NCBI GenBank assembly: GCA_023664735.1
Contig: JAMPFB010000001.1
Location: 414,952-478,951 of the forward strand
Reading direction: 5' to 3'
Source of the DNA: Robinsoniella sp.
Lineage (GTDB): Bacteria; Bacillota; Clostridia; Lachnospirales; Lachnospiraceae
Length of the DNA: 64,000 nucleotides
Shown here: one piece after another, positions 36,801 through 45,474 of the stretch
How positions within the stretch are numbered: position 1 is the first letter of the stretch
Layout: each line of letters starts with the position of its first letter
The notes under the pieces: generated by a model
The model's input: only the letters and a program-made list of their open reading frames with translations
The model's database searches: none
What the model was told of the DNA's origin: nothing
Translations under genes and position numbers: made by a program

Positions 36801-39311
36801 GGGCAAGCTGTGAAAAAGAACATTAATGACACCCATCAATCCTATACCTACTATCTAGCAACAAAATTAGGATTATTTAACAGTTCCAATTCTGTTTCTC
36901 TGGCAGAAAATAATATTGATTGGGAGTTATCGAAATCAGGACAACCTCAAGAGGTAATGGAACAGGGAGCAATAGCTAATTCCGCTTCAATATCAGGAAA
37001 TTCAATAGATTACTACGCAGTTTCTGAAAACAGTGTTTCTCAAAACACCGTTTCTGCAAATTATGTATCTGAAAATGAAAACATTTATGTAGAAAGTATT
37101 CCTAACGAAAGGATAGGAACAAGTGAAGGGGACGAAAAGGCGATACTTACCTGTGAGGACGAAAGGGAAAGATTGGTACAGTTTGCGGAATTAGATGAAA
37201 ACAAAGCTAAACTGGGATGGAACTTGTCGAATAACAGTACATGGAGTGGAATTGAATTTGATGAAGAAGGCTATGTGATATCTATAGACATTCCCTATAA
37301 GGAACTGACAGGAGTTTTAGACTTAAGTGGATTTAGTAAGTTAAGACTAATCAATTGTGAGGGAAATGAGCTCAAATCCCTTATATTAGATGATTGTATT
37401 TCTCTTGTACAGACAGAATGCTATTATAATGTCTTACAAACATTGCGGCTAAAAAACTGTGGGAATCTTCAATATTTAGATTGTGATGGAAATGAATTAG
37501 AAGAGCTTGATTTGAGTACATGCATGAATCTAATAGAGCTTACTTGCAGTAACAATCAGTTAATATATCTGGATTTAATGTTACAGTCACAATTAGATGT
37601 GTTATTTTGTCAGGAAAACAGGCTTACGAACATTGTGCTTCCGGAAACAAACAGTCTGTCAAGAATCAATTGTGAATATAATTATTTTAAGGATTTATCT
37701 CAGTTTGAAGCTCTTGCACAGAATGAGGCTGTCTGGGTGCTTTATAGAGAACAAAAAGTGCCAGAAGATGGGGTATATGCTGCTTCCGATTTGGAGAATT
37801 TGAAAAGACTTGCAAATACAGACGGAAATTTAAAGAAGCTTGGCTGGAACTTGGAAGCTCCTGACACATGGAATGGTATAACATGGCGCTATGTGGGCGG
37901 AATGTATTATGTGGAAGATATTCAATTAGCAAACAGGAATCTGACTGGTAGCCTGCAGCTTTCCAATATGGAACAGATACGGTCTATTACCCTTGCAGAA
38001 AATTCCATAAGCGGTTTGGAAATCAATCAGTGCACAAAGCTGGAATGTGTAAACTGCATGGAAAATGAAATTGAGGAATTGTCCCTGACTAATTGTAACA
38101 GTCTTTGGAAAATACTTGGATATTATAACTGCTTAAAGAATGAAAATGTAGAGAAAATCTTGGAGGACTTCGGAACAAGAGAAAATTCCACTATTGAACT
38201 GCATTCACAGTACACAAAAGGGTTAAAGGAAGAATTTTCTTCCAAGGAAATGAAAACCATACTGGAGCTTGTAAGTAGTGGGGAAAACGAAGGGCAGTTC
38301 CAGCTTTCTGAAGAAGAGCCGGGCAAATGGGACTATGTAAAATGGGAAAAGCAGGAGGATAATCTTTATCATATTACAGAAATAGATTTTTCCGGCTTAT
38401 GGCTTGATGGAACATTAGATTTAACCGGCTTTACAGCATTAAGGTATATTGATTGTGATAGTACAAATTTGGAAGAAGTGGTTTTGCCGGATTCCATGGA
38501 AACAATTACTAGTCAGGCATTTTTAGATTGCAAATTGCTGAAAAAAGTTACAATACCAGCCAGCGTGAAAACAATAGAGGAATATGCATTTGCAAGATGC
38601 AGTAATTTGGAAGAGGTACTATTTTATAGCAAAAACGCAGAAATAGACAGCAATGCTTTTTATAAGAGTACGTCTATTAAAGGCATATCATGCTATCAGG
38701 ATACTACAGAAGCAAAGTTTGCTTATGATAGCAAGCCGACCTTTTATTATTGGGATAAAAAGGGGGAAAACAACAATGAAAATAATAATGAGCCGATTAA
38801 GCAGCCGATAACCGAAAAGCCATCGCCGGATAATCAAACAAAGCTTTCCGAATTGAAAAAAGGGGATATCAGAATTAAGGGAAATGGAAAATACAAAATT
38901 ACAAAACTTGGAAAGGATTATGGAACAGTAAGCTATCTGCAATGCACTAATAAGAAGATAAAAAACGTTGTCATTCCAAGCACCATTACAATTGACAAAA
39001 AGAAGTTCAAAGTAACGGAAATCGGAGAAAAAGCATTTTATGGCTGCAAAAAGCTAAAGAAAGTAACTATAGGAAAACATATAGTAAAAATACGGAAATC
39101 AGCTTTTGCAAAGTGTTCAAAACTAAAAACTATAAAGATACAATCCCTTTCTTTAAAATCCATTGAAAAAAATGCGTTTAAAGGAATTTCTAAGAATACG
39201 GCTATATCAGTTCCAAAAGCAAAGCAGAAAAAATATACTGCAATATTGAGAAAAAAAACAGTGGGATTAAATAAAAATACTAAGATTAAGCCGATAGGAA
39301 AGAAGAAGTAG
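33822..39311 (+). CDS. Giant secreted leucine-rich-repeat protein with an internal class 3 lipase domain
   Basis: I start it at ATG 33822 (GGGGGA upstream); ATG 33795 is in frame and also possible. The 1829-residue product has a signal peptide, probably cut at ACA-EE near residue 31; the VIGC before it could be a lipobox. LRRs of the form L-x-x-L-x-C-x-x-N fill about 60-590. A lipase_3/alpha-beta hydrolase domain spans about 600-1025, with Ser800 in GHSRGGA, Asp in CFADDFVPS and a likely His in NDTHQSYTYY. A second LRR block (about 1120-1460), two BspA-type LRR_5 stretches (about 1540-1635 and 1720-1790) and an Asn/Pro-rich linker follow. No sortase motif is seen; the C-terminus is strongly basic. 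It is probably a surface or secreted lipase/phospholipase held by protein-binding repeats. Target unknown. Confidence 0.85.
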   Translation: MLRRKLFWIVSLVMVIGCAFVKNGMVACAEEMEEEIVPVEINAVTFPDEGFREYVSETFDKIDRDGILSVQEIEIANSISLYQRDISDLTGIENFKNLRGFSFHDNSMEKLDLGSNPKLVSISCSGEAIKQLDVSKNTALETLQCTGCSLEELNLSNNEKLKSLQCINCGLKQLDVSYNKVLKDVYCSKNQIETIIFGNENRIERLWCDDNKLKSIDISMLSYLRDLRCDDNELKKIDTSHNLCLEKLSFSNHKNIIFDISKNTRLTSLSCAGCGIENLKISIKENKWLKSLNCADNDIKELYLSAFEKLEYLYCNDNKLEKLVVWQENLRSLICQNNKLRELEISGCDNLYDLNCSYNEMEYKNLTLPKNVVMVNCSHNKLEYLYIKNNSRLGTLDCSYNVLKGLYVYPTASLTGLDCSNNLLTHLDTTGATKMRVLNCSNNNIVRLEAAPNTEAIKCDNNQMEYLEVNAGIKILHCYNNRLTNLNVKKCSLLETLNCSNNNLSSLALQENKSLRVLYCDNNKLTSLNLENNSSLKGLYCSNNSLTNLNLENNTELTTLECENNEYAVSQESQLDLSTLPGFQMEKASMWKNATIVKPILFVLDSEFPVTYTYNVGRNLKADFKLSFDKVPSQTYDFAYSPTVYNRNLAEASALYSMLAYDEYRVTEGGQFYAQEKGRQNYPSLLFGQLKKDGFYNCSHYNYRDSNPHNCSYTFATRNVKYKGGQKTQILICIRGTDSVEWEGNMELTGTDYNANYADTHYSFEKASNDIAASLYNYIATIKKKGVDTNQCVIWVTGHSRGGAVANLLAAKLTDSGSDSIGDVFGYTYATANATTKYKNKSYSNIFNHCFADDFVPSVPFEKWGYGNYGTTYVANADYAYQAGKKATGGVYRQFKDGMDKFVGFNKLRFEIIGADFNYKETDKMLRHVTSYWKSVTEYYEKRPIEKPEISLYDYFHNCIAKLAQGNYSTAWEFGTAGFSYHPFGKIFIFFCGGQAVKKNINDTHQSYTYYLATKLGLFNSSNSVSLAENNIDWELSKSGQPQEVMEQGAIANSASISGNSIDYYAVSENSVSQNTVSANYVSENENIYVESIPNERIGTSEGDEKAILTCEDERERLVQFAELDENKAKLGWNLSNNSTWSGIEFDEEGYVISIDIPYKELTGVLDLSGFSKLRLINCEGNELKSLILDDCISLVQTECYYNVLQTLRLKNCGNLQYLDCDGNELEELDLSTCMNLIELTCSNNQLIYLDLMLQSQLDVLFCQENRLTNIVLPETNSLSRINCEYNYFKDLSQFEALAQNEAVWVLYREQKVPEDGVYAASDLENLKRLANTDGNLKKLGWNLEAPDTWNGITWRYVGGMYYVEDIQLANRNLTGSLQLSNMEQIRSITLAENSISGLEINQCTKLECVNCMENEIEELSLTNCNSLWKILGYYNCLKNENVEKILEDFGTRENSTIELHSQYTKGLKEEFSSKEMKTILELVSSGENEGQFQLSEEEPGKWDYVKWEKQEDNLYHITEIDFSGLWLDGTLDLTGFTALRYIDCDSTNLEEVVLPDSMETITSQAFLDCKLLKKVTIPASVKTIEEYAFARCSNLEEVLFYSKNAEIDSNAFYKSTSIKGISCYQDTTEAKFAYDSKPTFYYWDKKGENNNENNNEPIKQPITEKPSPDNQTKLSELKKGDIRIKGNGKYKITKLGKDYGTVSYLQCTNKKIKNVVIPSTITIDKKKFKVTEIGEKAFYGCKKLKKVTIGKHIVKIRKSAFAKCSKLKTIKIQSLSLKSIEKNAFKGISKNTAISVPKAKQKKYTAILRKKTVGLNKNTKIKPIGKKK

Positions 39312-39342
39312 GGCAGAGAAATTGGGATTGGTGGGGAAAAGG

Positions 39343-40155
39343 ATGGAAAAAAGCAAAAAAGTAAAAAAATTCTTATTAGCTATACTTTTGGGAACCCTTT
39401 GGTGCATAGTTGGAAATATTTTTAATTTTTTATTTTGTATGGCAGCATTATATCCTTATATTTTTTCTCCATATGAGATATTTTTTGCAGAAGGATATTT
39501 CATGATTATGATTATTTATTACTTTCACAAGGCTACAAATGGAATGTGGAAAAATTATTTGGAATGTGGGCTTTTGCTTGTTTGCTGCATTGTGGAAGGG
39601 TGGTTTTTATACATGGATAGCCGGGAGTTTGATGGTATAGTGGTTTTGGGAAATAGATTTATGCCAATTTGTATAGTGACGGTGTTATTATCCTTTTTTC
39701 TCTATAAATGGAAGCAAGGGCAGGTAATTTTATATAAAATGGAAAAAGTTAATAAAAGTATATTTGTGGTTTTGATTGGCTTTTTTTGTTATTTAGGTGC
39801 TATTGTTATAGGAATGTTTACATTTGATTATCAACTGCTGCTAAGGATATTATCAATCTTTATAATTCTTTATATTGCAATTGTACAGAAAATATTAGAG
39901 AGAAGTTACAGATGGAAATTATTCCATGCCTATATTCTTGTGTTTGCCATTCTTTTTTTCAAAGTTTGTTTGATGCAAGTGTCCGATATTGTTACTTACG
40001 GATATTGCGACTTTGAGAATTTTCTAATGGCGGCTATACCATATGGCATTGCCGTTGCAATTGGAGAACTGATAGCATGGCTATCTGATAAAAGAAGGGA
40101 TTCCGGATTAGCGAAACAGGAAGCAGAAGATATGGAATCGGATTGGGATTGGTGA
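39343..40155 (+). CDS. Polytopic membrane protein 1 of a modular family, function unknown
   Basis: I start it at ATG 39343 (MEKSKKVKKFLLA); an in-frame ATG at 39322 is possible. It encodes 270 residues with about 7-8 membrane segments. Two motifs recur in all four neighbouring proteins: YYFHKATNGMWKNYLE in the N-half and IPYGIAVAIGELIAWLSD near the C-terminus. The first 60 bp are almost identical to the start of the next gene, which overlaps it, so the two arose by tandem duplication. I do not recognise the family. Being just 31 bp after the LRR-lipase, it is likely co-transcribed and may protect against, export or regulate that protein. Confidence 0.75.
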   Translation: MEKSKKVKKFLLAILLGTLWCIVGNIFNFLFCMAALYPYIFSPYEIFFAEGYFMIMIIYYFHKATNGMWKNYLECGLLLVCCIVEGWFLYMDSREFDGIVVLGNRFMPICIVTVLLSFFLYKWKQGQVILYKMEKVNKSIFVVLIGFFCYLGAIVIGMFTFDYQLLLRILSIFIILYIAIVQKILERSYRWKLFHAYILVFAILFFKVCLMQVSDIVTYGYCDFENFLMAAIPYGIAVAIGELIAWLSDKRRDSGLAKQEAEDMESDWDW

Positions 40156-40163
40156 GGAAAAGG

Positions 40164-41576
40164 ATGGAAAAAAGAAAAAAAGTAAAAAAATTCTTATTAG
40201 CCATACCTTTGGGAACCCTATGGTGTTTAATTGGCAGTATATTCAATATATTATTTTGGACGGCAACAAGATATCCTTATATTTTCCCATATGAAACTTT
40301 CATAGTAGAAGGATATTTCATGGTTATGGCTGTTTATTACTTTCATGAGGCTACAAATGGAATTTGGAAAAATTATTTGGAACTTGCATTTTTACTTGTA
40401 TTCTGTATATGGGAGATTTGGTTTATATATATGGATAGACAAGGGCTTGATAATATAGTCGATTTTGGGTATAAATTTATGCCGATATGTTTAGTGGCAA
40501 TGTTAGTATCTTTTTTTCTCTATAAATACAAACAAAAACAAAAAGCAAAACAGCAATGTAGGCTTATAAGAATAAACAAAAGTGTATTCACCGTTTTAAT
40601 TGGTTTTTGGAGTTATTTGGGTGCTACGCTTATAGGTGACAGTGCTTTTAGTTTTTTTCTAATGTTAATAATATTACCAATATTTGTAGTAATTTATGTT
40701 GTAATAGCTCAAAAAATACTAAAAAAAGAGTATAGATGGAAATTATTCTGTGCCTATATCGTTGTGTTTGTTATTTTATTTCTAAAGGTTTGCCTGATGA
40801 GCATGTTGGGAATTGACATCTATGGATATTGCGAGCTTGGAGATTTTTTGATGCCGGCAATACCATATGGTATTGCTGTTGCAATCGGCGAGCTGATAGT
40901 ATGCCTGTCTGATAAAAGAAATGATTCCAAATTAGTGAAATTAGAGGAAAAAAATATAGAATCAGATAGGGGCTGGCAAGTGAATAGGATAGAGAAGAAA
41001 AGTAAGCTATTACCTATTGTGATATCAATTCCAATCAGTATGTTAGGATATTTAATTTATTATATCGTTTGTAAAACGGCAGTGCCTGCATTTTTTGCAC
41101 TTGTGCTTTTGAATGAGAATTATGATTATATGTATATGGATATATATGCAATGGTTTTCGTGTGGATTGTCTTAATAGCTGAAAGTTATTGTATGATTAT
41201 GATATTAACCCGTTTTCATAAGGTAACAAACGGTATGGCTGTTGGATATTTGGAAAGCTGTCTTTTTTTATGGATATTTGGAATATTAGGGCAAACCATT
41301 ATTAGCGGGCAGAAATTGAAGCTATCTACAGTATTTTTACTAGAATCAGATATTTATATTGCAAAAGATATAAGAATGCTGTTGTTATGGCTGATTGTAC
41401 TTGGGCTATCATCGTTGCTTTATAAGATAGGACAAAAGAGAAAAATAAAAGAGTTTAAATGGAAAATCAGTAAAAAAATTTTACTTTTTTTACTAATATG
41501 TTTGAGCTGTATGATACTGATATGGATGGCTTTTCATATATGGATGGTTTTAACTTTGCAGCCTATAAGCGGATAA
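40164..41576 (+). CDS. Polytopic membrane protein 2 of a modular family (two modules fused)
   Basis: The chosen start is ATG 40164 (MEKRKKVKKFLLA) behind GAGGAAAAGG; ATG 40143 is in frame and overlaps the previous gene. It encodes 470 residues. Residues 1-260 are a close copy of proteins 1 and 3 (YYFHEATNGIWKNYLE, IPYGIAVAIGELIVCLSD). Residues about 280-470 are a second module like the N-terminal part of protein 4 (RFHKVTNGMAVGYLES, FLWIFGILGQTII). The protein thus documents how family members are built by joining modules of about four membrane segments. Function unknown. Confidence 0.75.
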   Translation: MEKRKKVKKFLLAIPLGTLWCLIGSIFNILFWTATRYPYIFPYETFIVEGYFMVMAVYYFHEATNGIWKNYLELAFLLVFCIWEIWFIYMDRQGLDNIVDFGYKFMPICLVAMLVSFFLYKYKQKQKAKQQCRLIRINKSVFTVLIGFWSYLGATLIGDSAFSFFLMLIILPIFVVIYVVIAQKILKKEYRWKLFCAYIVVFVILFLKVCLMSMLGIDIYGYCELGDFLMPAIPYGIAVAIGELIVCLSDKRNDSKLVKLEEKNIESDRGWQVNRIEKKSKLLPIVISIPISMLGYLIYYIVCKTAVPAFFALVLLNENYDYMYMDIYAMVFVWIVLIAESYCMIMILTRFHKVTNGMAVGYLESCLFLWIFGILGQTIISGQKLKLSTVFLLESDIYIAKDIRMLLLWLIVLGLSSLLYKIGQKRKIKEFKWKISKKILLFLLICLSCMILIWMAFHIWMVLTLQPISG

Positions 41577-41628
41577 AGTTCAAGGTTAAATGATACAAAA
41601 AGTGCAATAAGTTTTTAGGGAGAAGATT

Positions 41629-42447
41629 GTGGAGAAAGAGAAAAAAGTAAAAAAATTCTTATCAGCTATACCTTTTGGAATCTTTTGGTTTATAATCTGC
41701 TATGCGTTAGATAGTCTATTCGGGATAGCAATGCTATTTTGCTATATTCATCCCTATGAAATGTTAGTTGTTATAGGGTATTTTATGGTTATGATACTTT
41801 ATTATTTTCATAAGTCTACTAATGGCGCTTGGCTTGGTTATTTAGAAGGCGGATTTTTGGTAATTTGCTGCATTGTAGGAAGCTGGTGCGGATATGTGAT
41901 TTTAACAGGCATTGATAATCGACGCATAAGCCTGTTGATTTGGGGCTGTAGGCTTATGCCGCTTTGTCTTGTGGCAATGTTATTATCTTCTTTCATTTAC
42001 AAACGAGACAAGAAGAGGAAGAACCATATGTTTGCAAAAATTCATAAAATCATATTATTATCCCTGCTTGGATTCTTTTGTTATTTAAGTGCTGTTGTAA
42101 TGGGTGGCTATATATTTGGGTTTGAATTGGCAGTTGCAATAATACCAGTATTTGTTATCCCTTATATTATCATTGCTCAAATAATATTGGGAAAAAAGTT
42201 TAGATGGAAATTGTTTTTTACGTATATTATAATAGTTTTTAGTATTATATTAAAAGGCTGCATAACAAGTGCTATGGGAAATTACGGTCTTGATGATTAT
42301 GATATAGAAAATCTTATAATTGCATCTATACCATATGCCATTGCCGTTGCAATTGGCGAGTTGATAGTATGGTTTTCCGATAAAAGAGATGATTCCCAAT
42401 CCGCAAAATGGGCAGCAGAAAATATAAAAGATAATGAAGAAGCGTGA
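41629..42447 (+). CDS. Polytopic membrane protein 3 of a modular family
   Basis: Start GTG 41629 behind AGGGAGAAGATT; 272 residues, same architecture as protein 1: MEKEKKVKKFLSAIPFG, then YYFHKSTNGAWLGYLEGG and IPYAIAVAIGELIVWFSD. About 7-8 membrane segments. The stop directly abuts the start of protein 4, indicating translational coupling. No enzymatic motif is visible; no homologous family name is known to me. Confidence 0.75.
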   Translation: MEKEKKVKKFLSAIPFGIFWFIICYALDSLFGIAMLFCYIHPYEMLVVIGYFMVMILYYFHKSTNGAWLGYLEGGFLVICCIVGSWCGYVILTGIDNRRISLLIWGCRLMPLCLVAMLLSSFIYKRDKKRKNHMFAKIHKIILLSLLGFFCYLSAVVMGGYIFGFELAVAIIPVFVIPYIIIAQIILGKKFRWKLFFTYIIIVFSIILKGCITSAMGNYGLDDYDIENLIIASIPYAIAVAIGELIVWFSDKRDDSQSAKWAAENIKDNEEA

Positions 42448-43740
42448 GTGAAAAGAATGAAAAAGCAAAGCAAAGCATTTCATATTTTAATATCAGCACT
42501 ACTTAGCTTTTCAGGCTATGCTATTTATTACATAATCTTTCAACTGGCGGTAACTGCCTTTTGCCCGGTCACCATGGCTATGAATGACTATTCCATGACA
42601 GAAGGCTTTTTCCCATGGGGCATATTGATTGGAGAAAGCATATATATATTTCTGGTAGTATACTATTTCCACAAGGTAACGAAGGGTGTAACAGCAGGGT
42701 ATCTGGAAGGCTGGATGCTGTTATGGTTATGCGGCATATTGGGATATACCATTATAAGCGAGCGAGAATTGGAAGCTATTGCAATGATAAAGGATGTAAG
42801 GGGCATATCCTTTTTTCTAATTCTGCTTGCAATATCCTCCATCTTCTATAAATTTGTGCCCCAAAATGAAAAAGAAAAGAGCCAGAGAAAAAAATATAGT
42901 AATAGAAATAAAAAAATATTATGTGCTTTGCTGGCAGTTCCGGCGGGATTACTGGCATATGGTACATATCGGCTTCTGCGTATTGTGATTTGGACAATAA
43001 ATGTGCAGCTCTTTGTTACGCCCCAGCTTTTAGAAAGGAATCATATATTTTTTGATATAGTGATAGAAATTCTAAGTGGCTGTTACTTTGCAGCGCTTTT
43101 GCAGAATTTTCACAAAAAGACTAAAGGAATGTTAATAGGATATATGGAAGCAGGCTATCTGTTATGGATACCTGTGCTATGGAAATTGCCTTATGAAAAT
43201 GGGAAATGGTTCAATATATATAGTAGGGCAGAAATAGAAAAATGGTTTCTATTTATTTTCTTGTTTCTTTTGATGGCAGTAAGCATACAAAATAAGAAAA
43301 AGAAGGAGGAAGTCTTGAAGGAGAAAAATATCGGGCTTTCGTTCTTTCTGATTATATTTAGTTATGGAATTTATTATATTGCAGTTATTTGCATGAGTAT
43401 TATAAGCTTTTTCCATTTTGAACTTGCTGTAATGGTTGCCTCTGTTGTATTTTTCCTTTATTTTTTTATCATACAGCAGCTATCAAAAGGAAAGCTTCAG
43501 TGGGAGCTGTTGATGGCATATGGTTTGTTTTTGTGCTGGGTATTGCTGCTTGGCGGTATATGTATCGTACAGGGATTGAATGTAGAAGCTGATATTTTAA
43601 GTCAAAAAGAATATGTGGCAGAGGTTATAAAGGATATGGCGCCAAATTTGAAAATGTATTTTGCTTATGGCATTTCCGTTCTGGCGGGAGAAGCGCTGGC
43701 ATGGGGATACCGCAGGCGGTGCAGAAAACGTGCTCTGTGA
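42448..43740 (+). CDS. Polytopic membrane protein 4 of a modular family (three modules)
   Basis: 430 residues with about 11-12 membrane segments in three related units: 1-150 (YYFHKVTKGVTAGYLEGW), 150-290 (NFHKKTKGMLIGYMEAGY) and 290-430, which ends in the second family motif in weak form (YGISVLAGEALAWGYRRR). It starts immediately after the stop of protein 3. A basic C-terminus follows the last membrane segment. Function unknown; a transporter, an immunity protein or a signal receptor are all possible. Confidence 0.72.
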   Translation: MKRMKKQSKAFHILISALLSFSGYAIYYIIFQLAVTAFCPVTMAMNDYSMTEGFFPWGILIGESIYIFLVVYYFHKVTKGVTAGYLEGWMLLWLCGILGYTIISERELEAIAMIKDVRGISFFLILLAISSIFYKFVPQNEKEKSQRKKYSNRNKKILCALLAVPAGLLAYGTYRLLRIVIWTINVQLFVTPQLLERNHIFFDIVIEILSGCYFAALLQNFHKKTKGMLIGYMEAGYLLWIPVLWKLPYENGKWFNIYSRAEIEKWFLFIFLFLLMAVSIQNKKKKEEVLKEKNIGLSFFLIIFSYGIYYIAVICMSIISFFHFELAVMVASVVFFLYFFIIQQLSKGKLQWELLMAYGLFLCWVLLLGGICIVQGLNVEADILSQKEYVAEVIKDMAPNLKMYFAYGISVLAGEALAWGYRRRCRKRAL

Positions 43741-43783
43741 GCCCCGCTCTGCGCCTGTGTGAACTCTTACAAGGAAATCCCTT

Positions 43784-44509
43784 CTATTCCTGCTCCAAGC
43801 TCCGAATATCCTCATAAAATCCTGCCATTGTCATATTCATATAAGGCATTACCCAAAGCAGTCCGATGGAAAGGCTCATGCTTCCTAAAATCAAAAGCCC
43901 TAAAAAGCTGACCCGCAAATAAAAGAAACGGAGCCGGTTTCCTTTCATCAGCCGTGCACTGCGGGCTAATAATTCTTTGGCGGATTCTTCCGGAAAGTCC
44001 AGCATCAAATAGAATACTTGGGAATAGGTAAGCTGGAAATAAGCTGCTGCGAACAGGAAAAGACAGCAGGTTATGCCGGCAAGGGGAGCAATATAATAGT
44101 TACGTGTAGCAACCACAATACATAAGCAAATAAGAAAGGGTATGCCTGCAGCCATTGTCTTTAAGGAAACAATCAGGCTTGCAAGGATTGCCTTGTCCGC
44201 ATGATTATGGAATCCATACCACATATGGGAAAGCTGACAATCCTGCCTGCGTGCAAGGCTTAAGTAAATATGGTTCTGTCCTAGCACAAATACGGCAGAT
44301 AAAAGAGAAATAATAACATAGCCTGCCATATAAACAGCCATCCCCCCTGATGAATTTAAATTTAAAAGGTTTTGAAGCAACTGCAGGGGGAGTGAAATCA
44401 AAAATTCCATAATAAAGTAAGCAGGCACTACCGTGTTATAGTTACCGGAAAGCTGCTGCTTTGCTATATCCTTTAAAAGGATAGAAGATTTTTTCTGTAT
44501 TGTTTCCAT
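43784..44509 (-). CDS. DUF975 family membrane protein
   Basis: 241 residues with about 5-6 membrane segments. The C-terminal pattern RSARLMKGNRLRFFYLRVSF followed by WVMPYMNMTMAGFYEDI is typical of DUF975 proteins of clostridia and bacilli; their role is unknown. It starts 3 bp after the stop of the SprA-like gene, so it is the last gene of a minus-strand operon of three. Confidence 0.8.
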   Translation of the reverse strand: METIQKKSSILLKDIAKQQLSGNYNTVVPAYFIMEFLISLPLQLLQNLLNLNSSGGMAVYMAGYVIISLLSAVFVLGQNHIYLSLARRQDCQLSHMWYGFHNHADKAILASLIVSLKTMAAGIPFLICLCIVVATRNYYIAPLAGITCCLFLFAAAYFQLTYSQVFYLMLDFPEESAKELLARSARLMKGNRLRFFYLRVSFLGLLILGSMSLSIGLLWVMPYMNMTMAGFYEDIRSLEQE

Positions 44510-44512
44510 GAC

Positions 44513-44968
44513 CTAACCTGCCATATCAACATTCATGCCCAGATATTTTACTTTATCCGATCCTTTTAAATCCTGCTGATATGGATTTTCCTCGTTATAA
44601 TATTTAATCTGTGTTCTTGTTTCTCCGCCTGCCACATAAGTGCGTCCGCATTCAGGACATACAGCCGTCCGAATGCTCACAGATGCTTGTAAAACCTTTC
44701 CGTTATTTTGTGCTGCATCCTTATAGGCATTGGAAACATGCTCCTGTTCATGGGCGCGCACAGCGCTGGCAGAAGCAGTGGGAGAAATGTGGGCAGCCGA
44801 TTTAAAAGAAACCATTTCATCTGAGCCGTCCTGATATTTCCGATTTTTACATGTCTGACATTCTTCGGGAGAAGACTTTCTTCCGGGGACTTTTTTGTCC
44901 GCATCACCGTAAATGTCAGAGTTTCCATAAAGATCAAAAGTACCATAGTTGTTTGTTCCGATTGTCAT
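44513..44968 (-). CDS. SprA-related putative metalloprotease
   Basis: 151 residues. The segment RAHEQEHVSNAYKDA has the zinc-protease pattern HExxH, and two CxxC pairs (CQTCKNRKYQDGS and CPECGRTYVAGGE) may bind a second metal. Proteins annotated as SprA-related share this layout. No signal peptide is seen, although the N-terminus is Asn/Gly/Tyr-rich. Activity is unproven; the motif alone may be structural. The ribosome site AAAGGTG precedes the ATG. It is the middle gene between DUF4190 and DUF975 genes. Confidence 0.7.
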   Translation of the reverse strand: MTIGTNNYGTFDLYGNSDIYGDADKKVPGRKSSPEECQTCKNRKYQDGSDEMVSFKSAAHISPTASASAVRAHEQEHVSNAYKDAAQNNGKVLQASVSIRTAVCPECGRTYVAGGETRTQIKYYNEENPYQQDLKGSDKVKYLGMNVDMAG

Positions 44969-44982
44969 AAAATCACACCTTT

Positions 44983-45372
44983 CTATTTGGGCTGAAGGCT
45001 ATTGGGATCAAAAGTTCCGTTTTGCATATCTTCAAGCATTTCATCAAAGCTTTGTCCATACATCTGCTCATATTGTTGATTCATAAGCTCTCTGAATTCT
45101 GGAACATTAAACATGAAATAGTATACGCATCCCACCATAAACACTACCCCTAACATGCTGGCGATAGAGGCCCAAATGCCTGCAATGGCAGAGCCGGACA
45201 TTTTTTCTTTGCTATTTTTGGATAAAATGGCAAAAATAATGCTTAATGCTCCGAATATAAATGGGGTTATGAGGAACATGGATGTAACAAATGCTAAAAG
45301 TCCCAATATTAACGAAGCTGTTACAAATTTATTCGGTGGCTTCGGTTGATAGTTCATGTATTGATTATCCAT
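44983..45372 (-). CDS. DUF4190-type small membrane protein
   Basis: 129 residues with a Pro/Gln/Tyr-rich cytosolic head (NQYMNYQPKPPNK), two or three membrane segments (ASLILGLLAFVTSMFLITPF and neighbours), then an acidic tail (MLEDMQNGTFDPNS). This matches DUF4190 proteins of unknown function. Start is behind AAGGAG. It is the first gene of a minus-strand set with the SprA-like and DUF975 genes. Confidence 0.75.
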   Translation of the reverse strand: MDNQYMNYQPKPPNKFVTASLILGLLAFVTSMFLITPFIFGALSIIFAILSKNSKEKMSGSAIAGIWASIASMLGVVFMVGCVYYFMFNVPEFRELMNQQYEQMYGQSFDEMLEDMQNGTFDPNSLQPK

Positions 45373-45417
45373 AGGTAACTCCTTATAAAGATTAGGTATA
45401 TTTTAGCATGTTTTTGG

Positions 45418-45450
45418 CAAAAAAACAACCTGCCCCTAATGGGCAGGCTG
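45418..45450 (-). terminator. Terminator of the lipoprotein gene
   Basis: On the minus strand AGCCTGCCC pairs with GGGCAGGTT around ATTAG and is followed by seven T. Confidence 0.85.
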
Positions 45451-45474
45451 TAAAATATCATGTAGTTAACAGGA

